Assembly (NCBI RefSeq): GCF_001625695.1
Contig: NZ_AUXY01000071.1
Span: 1 to 64,000 of the forward strand
Reading direction: 5' to 3'
Source: Pseudoalteromonas luteoviolacea H33-S
GTDB taxonomy: Bacteria; Pseudomonadota; Gammaproteobacteria; Enterobacterales; Alteromonadaceae
Length of the DNA: 64,000 nt
The notes beneath the pieces are model-generated. The model worked only from the letters and a program-made list of their open reading frames with translations. It had not been told where the DNA came from and ran no database searches. The translations under genes and the position numbers were made by a program. Each line of letters opens with the position of its first letter. Within the stretch, counting starts at the first letter, position 1. Below, piece by piece: positions 56,316-64,000 of the stretch.

Positions 56316-57740
56316 ATGAGTGCGAATCGCGAGCAATTTAGCTCTCGACTGGGTTTCATTTTGGCAGCGGCAGGGTCCGCTGTGGGGATCGGAAATCTGG
56401 TTGGGTTCCCAGTTTCTGCTGCAAAAAATGGCGGCGGTGCATTTTTAATCGTTTATGCGCTGTTTGTTATCTTCATCTGTTTACCCGTAATGATCGCCGA
56501 AATGGCGCTTGGTCGTAAGGCGCAAAAAGATCCATACGGTGCTTATCATTCACTTACAGGTGGTGATAAAAAGTGGTCGTTTGCAGGTGCACTAGCTGTG
56601 TTAACGCCGTTTATGATTGCGGTTTTTTACATGGTTATTACTGTTTGGATTTTTGGTTATCTGGTACAAACTGTTATGGGGAACTTGGACCAGCTAGCAA
56701 ACCCAAATAACTTTGGTATTTTTATTAACGAGTATAGTGTTTTTGGCTATATGGCCGGTGTCGCTATCTTGGTGAATCTGATTTTAGTTGGTGGCGTAAA
56801 AGAAGGGATTGAAAAAGCTGCAAAGCTGATGATGCCAGCCTTATTTGTGCTGCTAATCGGATTAGTGGCCTATGTACTTACGCTCGACAATGCGATGGCT
56901 GGTGTGCGTTATTACATTGTTCCTGACTTTTCTAAAATGGATGCCAGTGTTTTAAATGGCGCGCTGTCACAAGCATTTTTCTCATTGTCACTTGGTATGG
57001 GTATCTTAATTACTTATGCGTCTTACATTTCTAAGAAAGAGGACATTGTCGGTAGCTCAAAAATGGTGGCAGTCACAGACTCGTTAGTGGCATTTATCGC
57101 AGGCCTAATGGTACTACCTGCCATTTTCAGCTTTAACCCTGACGTTAAGCTTGACGAGTTATCAGACTCCTCTGTATCTATGATCTTTGTGTACTTGCCT
57201 CAGTTATTCTTAACGATGCAAGCGGATATTGGCTATACAGGTGCATCGATTGTTGCGGGTATCTTCTTTTTATTGGTGTTCTTCGCGGCGATTACATCTT
57301 TGGTATCCATTGTGGAAGTGCCAACTGCAAGCCTAATGGAAGCCAAAGGTTACAGCCGTAAGAAGTCATTGACAGTACTTGCTGTGTCGACGGGTGTGTT
57401 AACTGTGATGTGTACCATGTCATTTGGTATGGTAGAGTGGCTGACGAAATTTACTCAGTATGGTGGCGTTGATAAGAGCTTCTTTGACATTGTTTCTGAC
57501 GTATTCTATGACACGATTTTACCATTCAATGGCTTACTACTTTGTTTGTTTGTGACATACCGTTGGAGAAAAGCAAATCTGTCAGATGAGCTGTCTCAAG
57601 GTTGTGAAAGTTACAAAGGCAGCTTTATGGAGAAGTATGTCAACTTCTCGCTGTCGACGTTTATTCCAGTGATATTACTCGTGATATTCGTCAATACGGT
57701 TGCTACCAAGTACTTTGCAGTCAGCTTATTTGGTTTCTAA
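56316..57740 (+). CDS. NSS family sodium-dependent transporter
   Basis: 474 residues from ATG 56316 (MSANREQFSSRLGFIL) with TAAGG upstream; a longer frame to 56193 is not like family members. Eleven or twelve membrane segments. The TM1 sodium-site motif is AAGSAVGIGNLVGFPVSAAKNGGGAFL in parts (GSAVGIGN, KNGGGAFL), where many relatives have Trp-Arg-Phe-Pro in place of Val-Gly-Phe-Pro. Likely imports an amino acid with Na+; substrate unknown. A long hairpin follows. Confidence 0.92.
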   Translation: MSANREQFSSRLGFILAAAGSAVGIGNLVGFPVSAAKNGGGAFLIVYALFVIFICLPVMIAEMALGRKAQKDPYGAYHSLTGGDKKWSFAGALAVLTPFMIAVFYMVITVWIFGYLVQTVMGNLDQLANPNNFGIFINEYSVFGYMAGVAILVNLILVGGVKEGIEKAAKLMMPALFVLLIGLVAYVLTLDNAMAGVRYYIVPDFSKMDASVLNGALSQAFFSLSLGMGILITYASYISKKEDIVGSSKMVAVTDSLVAFIAGLMVLPAIFSFNPDVKLDELSDSSVSMIFVYLPQLFLTMQADIGYTGASIVAGIFFLLVFFAAITSLVSIVEVPTASLMEAKGYSRKKSLTVLAVSTGVLTVMCTMSFGMVEWLTKFTQYGGVDKSFFDIVSDVFYDTILPFNGLLLCLFVTYRWRKANLSDELSQGCESYKGSFMEKYVNFSLSTFIPVILLVIFVNTVATKYFAVSLFGF

Positions 57741-57745
57741 TTGAT

Positions 57746-57782
57746 ACATAAGTTGTGGGGCGCTTGCCCCACAATTTATGTA
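57746..57782. terminator. Long hairpin between NSS and CPBP genes
   Basis: ACATAAGTTGTGGGGC pairs with GCCCCACAATTTATGT around GCTT, 16 bp with one G-T pair. It spans the CPBP stop and lies five bases after the NSS stop, so it can end both convergent transcripts. Confidence 0.8.
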
Positions 57783-58420
57783 AATGTCACACCTGCATCT
57801 AGATACTTTCCTGCGCCAATTGTAAATATCCATAATCCCCACAAACTATGTTCTAGCACACACACGGCTAAAGAACGGCTGTGTGCATAGGTATACGCAA
57901 ATAACAATCCGCCCATAAATGATAAAATGATGGCCATCCAGTTATCGTATACACAGTGTGCGAGTGCAAACACACTGGCACTGAGCACAACCCTTACGGT
58001 TTTACTTGGTAAAATTCGTTTGTAGCGGTGGAAAAAGTAGCTTCTAAAAATAAGTTCTTGCGGCAGGACTGATAAAATAGGGTAAGCAATTAACAGCACT
58101 AACCAGTCAAACGTTGAGTTAATGGGCAGTGCAAACCAACTTTCCTGACTTATCAGCCCATACAGCATGCCAGAGAATAGAGCGCCGATAAAAAACATCG
58201 AAAATAACCGTTTTTTTATGGCTGAGAATTGCCCAAGGCTGGTGAGTCTGAATCGTTTAAAATGCGGATCAGAAATGAGTAGGTAAGTGCACACTACCAT
58301 TAAAGTGATCAATGCAGGGAAGAGCCAATTAGCAAGCTCTGCACGAAATAGATAAGCGATACAAGGAAGAAAAATAAAAACAGAGAATAGCTCAAACCAT
58401 CTATATTGATGCGCGTTCAA
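57776..58420 (-). CDS. CPBP family intramembrane metalloprotease
   Basis: 214 residues, six to seven membrane segments. The CAAX-protease/bacteriocin-processing motifs are QELIFRSYFFHRY near 121-133 (motif 1, with Gln-Glu instead of the usual Glu-Glu), ALAHCVYDNW near 150 (motif 2 His) and FMGGLLFAYTY with VLEHSLWG near 190 (motif 3 His). The Gln-for-Glu change may keep or weaken activity. Substrate unknown; no bacteriocin genes are nearby. Confidence 0.88.
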   Translation of the reverse strand: MNAHQYRWFELFSVFIFLPCIAYLFRAELANWLFPALITLMVVCTYLLISDPHFKRFRLTSLGQFSAIKKRLFSMFFIGALFSGMLYGLISQESWFALPINSTFDWLVLLIAYPILSVLPQELIFRSYFFHRYKRILPSKTVRVVLSASVFALAHCVYDNWMAIILSFMGGLLFAYTYAHSRSLAVCVLEHSLWGLWIFTIGAGKYLDAGVTFT

Positions 58421-58545
58421 AAGACCACCATACTGAAAATCTGCCCTGCATAAAATATAGCAAGCATCATCATTTTGGCTGGAACTTTTACAGAGTTATT
58501 TTCTTACCTGTAAAGCTTGTTTTCGTAATGGTATCAATGTTGAAT

Positions 58546-59157
58546 TTATTCGTCTTCTGGGAGGTATTTAGATACCTTGGCAATGGTTAACATAACGGCG
58601 ATAAAAGTGATTGCCATTAAACCAAAGACCTTAAAATTAACCCAAAAATCGAGTGAAAAAGTATAAGCCACAATTAAGTTTAAAATCGCGATAACAAAAA
58701 AGAGTGCTGACCATGCGAGGTTAAGTTGTGCAAAGAGCGTTTCAGGGATAGGGAGCTCTTCGGCTTTTTGTCGTTTTGGTACTTTATTGTCGCTTTGCTC
58801 TGCATGCTGCATTTGTTTCATTGCGCTATTGAGGGTGCCGAGCAAGGCTTTTTTAGTCAGGTTTTTCCCTAACATGTGGTGTGATACTAAAAGTGTGCTG
58901 CCCAGAGCAGCGTATATTATAGTGGCTTTCCACATGATAAACTGTTCGTCTTGGAATAGTATTGTCAATCCGCCGAGTAATAAAGCAATGGCAAAGAAAA
59001 TCCAATGCCTTTGAGAGATCGCGCCCTCCTTAAAATATTGCCATGCCATCTGTATTAAAGATGCGACAATTAATACGCCCGTAGCCCAAAAAATATCCAT
59101 AAATTTATAGACGAGAAAAAATAGGATCAGGGGTAAATACTCAACGATAAATGCCAT
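58546..59157 (-). CDS. yciB: Inner membrane-spanning protein YciB (septation protein A)
   Basis: 203 residues with five membrane segments. It starts MAFIVEYLPLILFFLVYKFMDIFWATG and ends FMLITFIAVMLTIAKVSKYLP-like, the YciB pattern. A 30-residue polar insertion (about 105-135) distinguishes it from E. coli YciB (179). Role in envelope integrity and division by family knowledge. Divergent from the HU gene; linkage to trp matches other gammaproteobacteria. Confidence 0.93.
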   Translation of the reverse strand: MAFIVEYLPLILFFLVYKFMDIFWATGVLIVASLIQMAWQYFKEGAISQRHWIFFAIALLLGGLTILFQDEQFIMWKATIIYAALGSTLLVSHHMLGKNLTKKALLGTLNSAMKQMQHAEQSDNKVPKRQKAEELPIPETLFAQLNLAWSALFFVIAILNLIVAYTFSLDFWVNFKVFGLMAITFIAVMLTIAKVSKYLPEDE

Positions 59158-59279
59158 TTAAAACCTCGCGTTACCATACCTCTATTGCGTTTTACCAAGT
59201 TATGACAATAAGTTCAAGATTGACTTTTAGCTGCTAAACTTCTAGCCTCCGCACACCTTAAAAATAATTTGAGAACTCA

Positions 59280-59555
59280 ATGAATAAGAGTGAATTAGTT
59301 TCAGCGATGTCTGAGCGCAACGAACTGACTAAAAAGGATTCAAAAGCCGCTTTAGACAGCATTTTAAATGCCATTACAAAACGATTGTCTGAGGGCGACC
59401 CTGTTGCTTTGTCTGGTTTTGGCTCGTTGACGCTAAGCTACCATCCCGCTAAGCCTGGGAGAAACCCTAAAACAGGGGAAGAAATTATCATAGAAGGTCA
59501 AAATAAAGTGTTATTTAAACCAGCTAAGGCATTTAAAGATGCCCTAGCTGATTAA
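59280..59555 (+). CDS. HU family nucleoid protein
   Basis: 91 residues, MNKSELVSAMSERNELTKKDSKAAL with the DNA-contacting arm AKPGRNPKTGEEI and end FKPAKAFKDAL. The arm has KPGRNPKTGE where HU-alpha/beta have RTGRNPQTGE, so this is a distinct HU-like protein, not clearly HupA or HupB. Convergent with trpA with only six bases between stops. Confidence 0.93.
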   Translation: MNKSELVSAMSERNELTKKDSKAALDSILNAITKRLSEGDPVALSGFGSLTLSYHPAKPGRNPKTGEEIIIEGQNKVLFKPAKAFKDALAD

Positions 59556-59561
59556 GTAGGC

Positions 59562-60368
59562 TTACTTCGCTGTTGCAGCCTTCATGGTTGCAACAAACTC
59601 ACGTAAACGCTCGCACATCAGTGCCGGCTCACTCAAATTATCTTCAATAATTTTCACGACCGCTGAACCTGAGATTGCACCCGCTGCGCCTGACTTTATG
59701 GCAGCTTGCACATGCTCCGGTGCCGAGATACCAAAGCCTAGTAAAGTAGGCGCTGCATTGTACTCATGTAGCTTATTGATCATGGTATCTGCAGGCATTT
59801 CCGCTTTAGTTTCTGTGCCTGTAACCCCTGAACGTGATAATAGGTAAGTGTATCCTCGGCCATAGCTTGCACATTGACGAAGCGTATCATCGCTGGCATT
59901 GGGTGTTGCGATGAAGATCGGCTCAACCTCAGCTTGCTGTGCAGCCTGTCTGAACATTTTTGACTCATGTAGAGGCACGTCAGCCACTAAGATAGAGTCA
60001 ACTCCCGCATCTTTTGCCTGCTGATAAAAGTTTTCCAGACCTTGTGCAAAGATTAAGTTTGAATACAGTAACAGACCAATAGGAATGTCTGCATTGTATT
60101 CTCTGATCTCGCGAATGATATCAAAACAATCTTGTGTATTGATTTTACTTTCAAGTGCACGGATATTCGCTGCTTGAATGACAGGGCCATCAGCAATTGG
60201 GTCTGAGAATGGGATCCCAAGCTCTAGTGCGTCAGCACCACCGTCGATCAAGCTTTTCACGATATCAATACTGATCTCTTTTGTCGGATCACCTAAAGTA
60301 ACAAATGGCACAAATGCACCTTCTCTTGCGTCGTTTAGGCGTGTAAATAAGTTGCTGTAACGGCTCAT
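59562..60368 (-). CDS. trpA: Tryptophan synthase alpha chain
   Basis: Cleaves indole-3-glycerol phosphate and passes indole to TrpB. 268 residues. Catalytic Glu in [12 protein letters not shown] near 49 and Asp near 60 in the same loop, plus phosphate-binding GISAPEHVQ and [11 protein letters not shown]. The ATG overlaps the trpB stop (ATGA). Last gene of the trp operon; no clear terminator lies in the six-base gap before the HU stop. Confidence 0.97.
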   Translation of the reverse strand: MSRYSNLFTRLNDAREGAFVPFVTLGDPTKEISIDIVKSLIDGGADALELGIPFSDPIADGPVIQAANIRALESKINTQDCFDIIREIREYNADIPIGLLLYSNLIFAQGLENFYQQAKDAGVDSILVADVPLHESKMFRQAAQQAEVEPIFIATPNASDDTLRQCASYGRGYTYLLSRSGVTGTETKAEMPADTMINKLHEYNAAPTLLGFGISAPEHVQAAIKSGAAGAISGSAVVKIIEDNLSEPALMCERLREFVATMKAATAK

Positions 60369-61546
60369 AGTGCACCTCGCTCGTTCAATACGTTGTGTAC
60401 ATGGGCAAGATCTTTGTCACCACGGCCACTTAGGTTTACGACAATAACGGTTTCTTCAGTTTGTTGCTCTGCGTACTTTAATGCATACGCAATCGCATGG
60501 CTTGACTCAAGGGCAGGAATAATCCCTTCATGTTTTGCCAGTGCTTGGAAGGCGTCAAGTGCTTCGGTATCGGTGATCCCAACGTATTGAGCACGACCTG
60601 TTTTATGTAAGTAGGCGTGCTGAGGACCAACAGCAGGGTAATCAAGACCAGCAGAAACAGAATATGACTCTTCAATTTGTCCATCACTGTCTTGCATTAT
60701 GTAGGTATAAGCACCGTGTAAAATACCTGTGCTACCTTTACACAGTGCTGCACCGTGCTCGTCAGTATCAAGGCCTTTACCAGCTGGCTCAATCCCTACG
60801 AGTTTGACTTCTTTTTCATCGATGAAATCTGCAAACATACCAATTGCATTAGAGCCACCGCCAACACACGCCATCACAACATCGGGTAGGCGGCCTTCAG
60901 CTTCAAGCACTTGCTGCTTAGCTTCTTCACCGATCATACGTTGGAAGTCACGAACAATGGTCGGGAACGGGTGAGGGCCTGCGGCTGTGCCTAATAGGTA
61001 GTGTGCTGTCTTATAGTTTGCAGACCAATCACGCATTGCTTCATTGACGGCGTCTTTTAGCGTACCAGAACCTGCTGTAACAGGAATAACTTCAGCACCC
61101 ATTAAGCGCATTCTGAACACATTAGGCTGCTGACGTTCAACATCTTTTGCACCCATATAAACTCGACATTTCAAGCCCAGTAGTGCACAAGCTAGCGCTG
61201 TTGCTACGCCATGTTGTCCAGCACCTGTTTCAGCGATGACTTCTTTTTTACCCATGCGCTTAGTAAGTAGTGCTTGACCTAATACTTGGTTGGTTTTGTG
61301 TGCACCGCCGTGTAGTAAGTCTTCACGCTTTAAGTACAGTTTAACTTTTGGGTTTTTAACTAGGTTGCGAGAAAGCGTCAACGGTGTTGGACGGCCCGCG
61401 TATTCGTTTAGTAGTGCATAGAACTCAGATTTGAAGCTTTCATCTTGCTGTGCTTTTTCAAATTCATGTTCAAGTTGTTTTAGTGCTGGTACGAGTAATT
61501 CTGGGACGTACATGCCACCAAAATCACCAAAATATCCTGTATTCAT
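60365..61546 (-). CDS. trpB: Tryptophan synthase beta chain
   Basis: PLP enzyme joining indole and serine. 393 residues from ATG 61546 ([18 protein letters not shown]), where the family starts; the frame is open further upstream into trpCF. PLP lysine in [12 protein letters not shown] near 87, the [10 protein letters not shown] loop, and [10 protein letters not shown] near 230. Begins 10 nt after the trpCF stop. Confidence 0.97.
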   Translation of the reverse strand: MNTGYFGDFGGMYVPELLVPALKQLEHEFEKAQQDESFKSEFYALLNEYAGRPTPLTLSRNLVKNPKVKLYLKREDLLHGGAHKTNQVLGQALLTKRMGKKEVIAETGAGQHGVATALACALLGLKCRVYMGAKDVERQQPNVFRMRLMGAEVIPVTAGSGTLKDAVNEAMRDWSANYKTAHYLLGTAAGPHPFPTIVRDFQRMIGEEAKQQVLEAEGRLPDVVMACVGGGSNAIGMFADFIDEKEVKLVGIEPAGKGLDTDEHGAALCKGSTGILHGAYTYIMQDSDGQIEESYSVSAGLDYPAVGPQHAYLHKTGRAQYVGITDTEALDAFQALAKHEGIIPALESSHAIAYALKYAEQQTEETVIVVNLSGRGDKDLAHVHNVLNERGAL

Positions 61547-61556
61547 TCTATCCACC

Positions 61557-62921
61557 TCAGTATTTTCGAATATTGTTAAAAGCATCGCGTAATTTTTCCG
61601 GACACTTTTTACCGGGGCTCGTCTCCACCCCTGAATTAAGATCAAAGCCTGCCGCACCTAAATAGGAAGCGTCTTTTACATTGTCTGCGTTAAGACCGCC
61701 TGCAAGCATAAATGGTTTTTTTGCACTTTTAAGTAGTTGCCAGTTGAAAACTTTTCCAGTTCCGCCAAATGCTGAAGCTGTTTTTGTGTCATATAGGTGT
61801 TTGTCTACTTCATCAAAAGGCACAGGAAATTCATCTACAATGCCTTGTGCTTTCCAAATTTGGCAATTGACAGGTAGCTGTTTACGCAGGCTACTGATGA
61901 AGTCTTGTGACTCATGACCATGAAGTTGTACCACGCTTAGTCTCAGGCTTTGCGCATATTCCACAATTTGCTCAAGAGGCGCATCTACAAAAACACCAAC
62001 ATATTTTAAAGGTGCACTGTCTACGACTGCACGAGCGCAATCAAAGTCGACAAAACGTGGTGATTTTGGATAGAAAATTAAGCCACCATAAACGGCGCCA
62101 GCTTGGTAAGCGGCAAGGGCATCGTCAACACGGGTTAATCCACACACCTTGTTTTCACCTAAAATCAGCTTACGACAGGCGCCTTCTAGGTCATCTTCAG
62201 CCATCAAAGAACTACCAACTAAGAAGCCGTTACACTGTGCGGTTAAGCGTTTAACGTCGCTATGTGTATAAATTCCTGATTCAGAGATAACGGTTTTGTC
62301 ACTTGGGATCAGTTTTCTTAATTGTTCCGTTGTCGCTAGATCAGTGCTGAGATCTCTCAAGTTACGGTTGTTGATCCCAATCAGTTTGGCGTCAAGCTTA
62401 AGCGCTCGGTGCACTTCTTCTTCATTGCTGACCTCAGTCAGCACCGCCATATTGAGCGAGTGGGCAAGTGTTGCTAGCTTTTCATATGTTTCATCATCCA
62501 ACACCGACAGCATCAATAAGATAGCATCGCCACCTTTTAAGCGCGCGAGGTATACTTGGTATTCATCAATGAAAAAGTCTTTACAGATCAGCGGCTGCTC
62601 AACCTTGCTGCGCACGTAGCTTAGGTAATCAAAACTGCCTTGGAAGTACTTAGCATCCGTTAAAACACTGATACAGGTTGCGTACTTAGCGTATACCGAG
62701 GTTATTTCATCTAAGTCAAAGTTATCTCTGATCAGACCCTTTGAAGGCGATGCTTTTTTACACTCTAAAATAAACTGAATGCCGGGTTTTGACATCTCAC
62801 CATAAAAGTCTCGTTCGCTGGGTTGAACTAAAGATTGAAACTCACTCAAAGGGAAAGCTTTTTTACGCTCGACTAATTCAACTTTTTTGTCATCAACAAT
62901 TTTTTCTAACACATTAGCCAT
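61557..62921 (-). CDS. trpC: Bifunctional indole-3-glycerol phosphate synthase / phosphoribosylanthranilate isomerase
   Basis: 454 residues, fused TrpC-TrpF as in enterobacteria. Start at 62921 ([20 protein letters not shown]), 8 nt inside the end of trpD. IGPS domain about 1-255 with [13 protein letters not shown] near 52 and [11 protein letters not shown] near 213; PRAI domain about 256-454 with [25 protein letters not shown] and [15 protein letters not shown] at the end. Confidence 0.97.
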   Translation of the reverse strand: MANVLEKIVDDKKVELVERKKAFPLSEFQSLVQPSERDFYGEMSKPGIQFILECKKASPSKGLIRDNFDLDEITSVYAKYATCISVLTDAKYFQGSFDYLSYVRSKVEQPLICKDFFIDEYQVYLARLKGGDAILLMLSVLDDETYEKLATLAHSLNMAVLTEVSNEEEVHRALKLDAKLIGINNRNLRDLSTDLATTEQLRKLIPSDKTVISESGIYTHSDVKRLTAQCNGFLVGSSLMAEDDLEGACRKLILGENKVCGLTRVDDALAAYQAGAVYGGLIFYPKSPRFVDFDCARAVVDSAPLKYVGVFVDAPLEQIVEYAQSLRLSVVQLHGHESQDFISSLRKQLPVNCQIWKAQGIVDEFPVPFDEVDKHLYDTKTASAFGGTGKVFNWQLLKSAKKPFMLAGGLNADNVKDASYLGAAGFDLNSGVETSPGKKCPEKLRDAFNNIRKY

Positions 62922-63918
62922 GACTGACCTCCGAAATGGCTTGAAGCGTTTCAACACATTTGCCAGACGCCAGCACATCTAGTACTTGTTGTGTACCTGC
63001 TTTTAGCGTGTCTGCTCTGCCTGACATCACAAGTAACGCACTGACATTGGCTGCAATTGCGGCATTGTGTGCTGGCTTGCCTTTGCCAGCTAAGATATCA
63101 CGGGTTGCTTGAGCATTATATTCAGGGGTATCACCGGCAATATCTTCAAGCGCGTAATTATCTAAACCAAAGTCAGCTGGCGTCAGCGTGTATTCAGTAA
63201 TTTCACCATTTTTAAGTTCGGTGACTTGGGTTGTGCCATGCAATGCGATTTCATCACATCCTGCACCATGGACAACCATCGCACGCTCTGTTCCCAGCAT
63301 TTTTAATGTTTCTGCCATTGGGCGGCAAAGTGCTGGATCATATACACCAAGCAGTTGTAGCTGCGGTTTTGCAGGGTTTGCAAGCGGGCCTAAAATATTA
63401 AACAAGGTACGCGTTTTTAGTTGTGTGCGCACTGGCATCGCGTGTTTAACACCACTGTGATAGAGCGGGGCAAATAAAAATGCAAAGTTGGTTTTCTCTA
63501 AGCAATTTGCACCTTGCTCAGGGCTCATCTCAAGATTGATGCCCAAAGTACGCAGTAAATCTGCAGAACCAGATTTGCTAGAAACACTGCGGTTACCATG
63601 TTTTACCATTGGAATACCGCACGCTGCTGCGACAATGGCTGCAGTTGTACTGACGTTAATGGTATTAGTACCATCACCACCTGTGCCGCAACTATCAGCG
63701 CAGTTTAAACCGCGGTTATCAAAAGCGACGGCATGGTCACGCATGGCTTTTGCGGCACCTGCAATCTCTGCTGCGGTTTCACCTTTTATCTTGAGTGCCA
63801 CCAATGCTGCGGTGAGCTCTATTTCAGATAACTCGCCTTTCATAACTAGTCCAAACAACTCTGTTGCTTGCTCAAAGCTTAGAGATTGCTGATCAATCAG
63901 CTGATTTAAACTTTCCAT
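62914..63918 (-). CDS. trpD: Anthranilate phosphoribosyltransferase
   Basis: 334 residues. Transfers phosphoribosyl from PRPP to anthranilate. Motifs DSCGTGGDGTNTINVSTTAA near 79-98, KHGNRSVSSKSGSADLL near 107 and the metal-binding GCDEIALHG near 224. Separate from trpG, unlike the fused trpGD of E. coli. GGAGG precedes the start. Overlaps trpCF by 8 nt. Confidence 0.97.
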   Translation of the reverse strand: MESLNQLIDQQSLSFEQATELFGLVMKGELSEIELTAALVALKIKGETAAEIAGAAKAMRDHAVAFDNRGLNCADSCGTGGDGTNTINVSTTAAIVAAACGIPMVKHGNRSVSSKSGSADLLRTLGINLEMSPEQGANCLEKTNFAFLFAPLYHSGVKHAMPVRTQLKTRTLFNILGPLANPAKPQLQLLGVYDPALCRPMAETLKMLGTERAMVVHGAGCDEIALHGTTQVTELKNGEITEYTLTPADFGLDNYALEDIAGDTPEYNAQATRDILAGKGKPAHNAAIAANVSALLVMSGRADTLKAGTQQVLDVLASGKCVETLQAISEVSHG

Positions 63919-63926
63919 GTTGCCTC

Positions 63927-64000
63927 CTAACAGGTTAAATAATCGATGCTTTGCTTAAGCAGCTTGGCACCGTCTGGCGTTAAAATTGATTCAGGGTGGA
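63927..64000 (-). CDS. trpG: Anthranilate synthase glutamine amidotransferase, C-terminal end
   Basis: Only the last 24 codons are inside the window: HPESILTPDGAKLL ... IDYLTC and TAG. HPES is the catalytic His-Glu motif of class I glutamine amidotransferases, and position before trpD identifies TrpG. Cut by the right edge; trpE would be expected further on. Confidence 0.9.
   Translation of the reverse strand, partial: HPESILTPDGAKLLKQSIDYLTC

Overview
The window looks like a chromosomal segment of a marine gammaproteobacterium of the order Alteromonadales, most probably Pseudoalteromonas. This rests on the gene order rne / rluC / maf-yceD-rpmF-plsX-fab-pabC-mltG, the long 480-residue GAPDH, a fused trpCF inside a trpG-D-CF-B-A operon, and several Alteromonadales-type proteins (DUF885, DUF2989, DUF3108, DUF349). 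The genus call is inference from gene content. No rRNA or tRNA gene, CRISPR array, prophage or complete insertion sequence was seen.

Layout. 1-2719: rne (RNase E) on the minus strand, cut by the left edge inside an 18-bp repeat tract. 3266-12720: rluC, a HAD phosphatase, maf, then yceD-rpmF-plsX-fabD-fabG-acpP-fabF-pabC-mltG, linking ribosome assembly, fatty acid synthesis, folate precursor synthesis and peptidoglycan processing. fabH is absent from its usual slot, and tmk and holB do not follow mltG. 12760-26242: accessory and envelope genes (a small secreted protein with an in-frame stop, a chitin-oligosaccharide deacetylase-like enzyme, a DUF885 lipoprotein, a beta-lactamase-fold lipoprotein, ybiT, a chemoreceptor followed closely by a Cys-rich secreted protein, yafJ), then purMN with a DUF3108 gene. 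26591-38504: a YdcH-like protein, a GGDEF-EAL protein, an unlinked MlaC-like protein, a DUF2989 lipoprotein, GAPDH, an M14 carboxypeptidase, an AGCS symporter, and a zinc-ribbon / DUF1315 / DUF349 cluster. 39073-41883: acnB, preceded by a strong Fur-box match. 42248-44289: a small conserved-looking protein and an acyl-CoA synthetase.

44290-47973 is the clear accessory island: very AT-rich, with two related small secreted proteins that share a T-rich leader of about 250-265 nt, a decayed IS5-family transposase between them, short tandem repeats, and a third secreted protein with an internal cysteine-bracketed duplication. This is the best candidate here for something undescribed.

48001-55794 holds a HAD-IB phosphatase, a PTS EIIC-EAL fusion, a YfcH-type epimerase, an AI-2E family permease and a PhoPQ-like two-component operon with a PepSY protein. 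55841-64000 holds yciI, an NSS transporter, a CPBP protease, yciB, an HU protein and the trp operon, which runs off the right edge in trpG.

Most operons end in clear stem-loop terminators. Start codons were chosen from Shine-Dalgarno position and family N-termini, so several differ from the longest possible reading frame.
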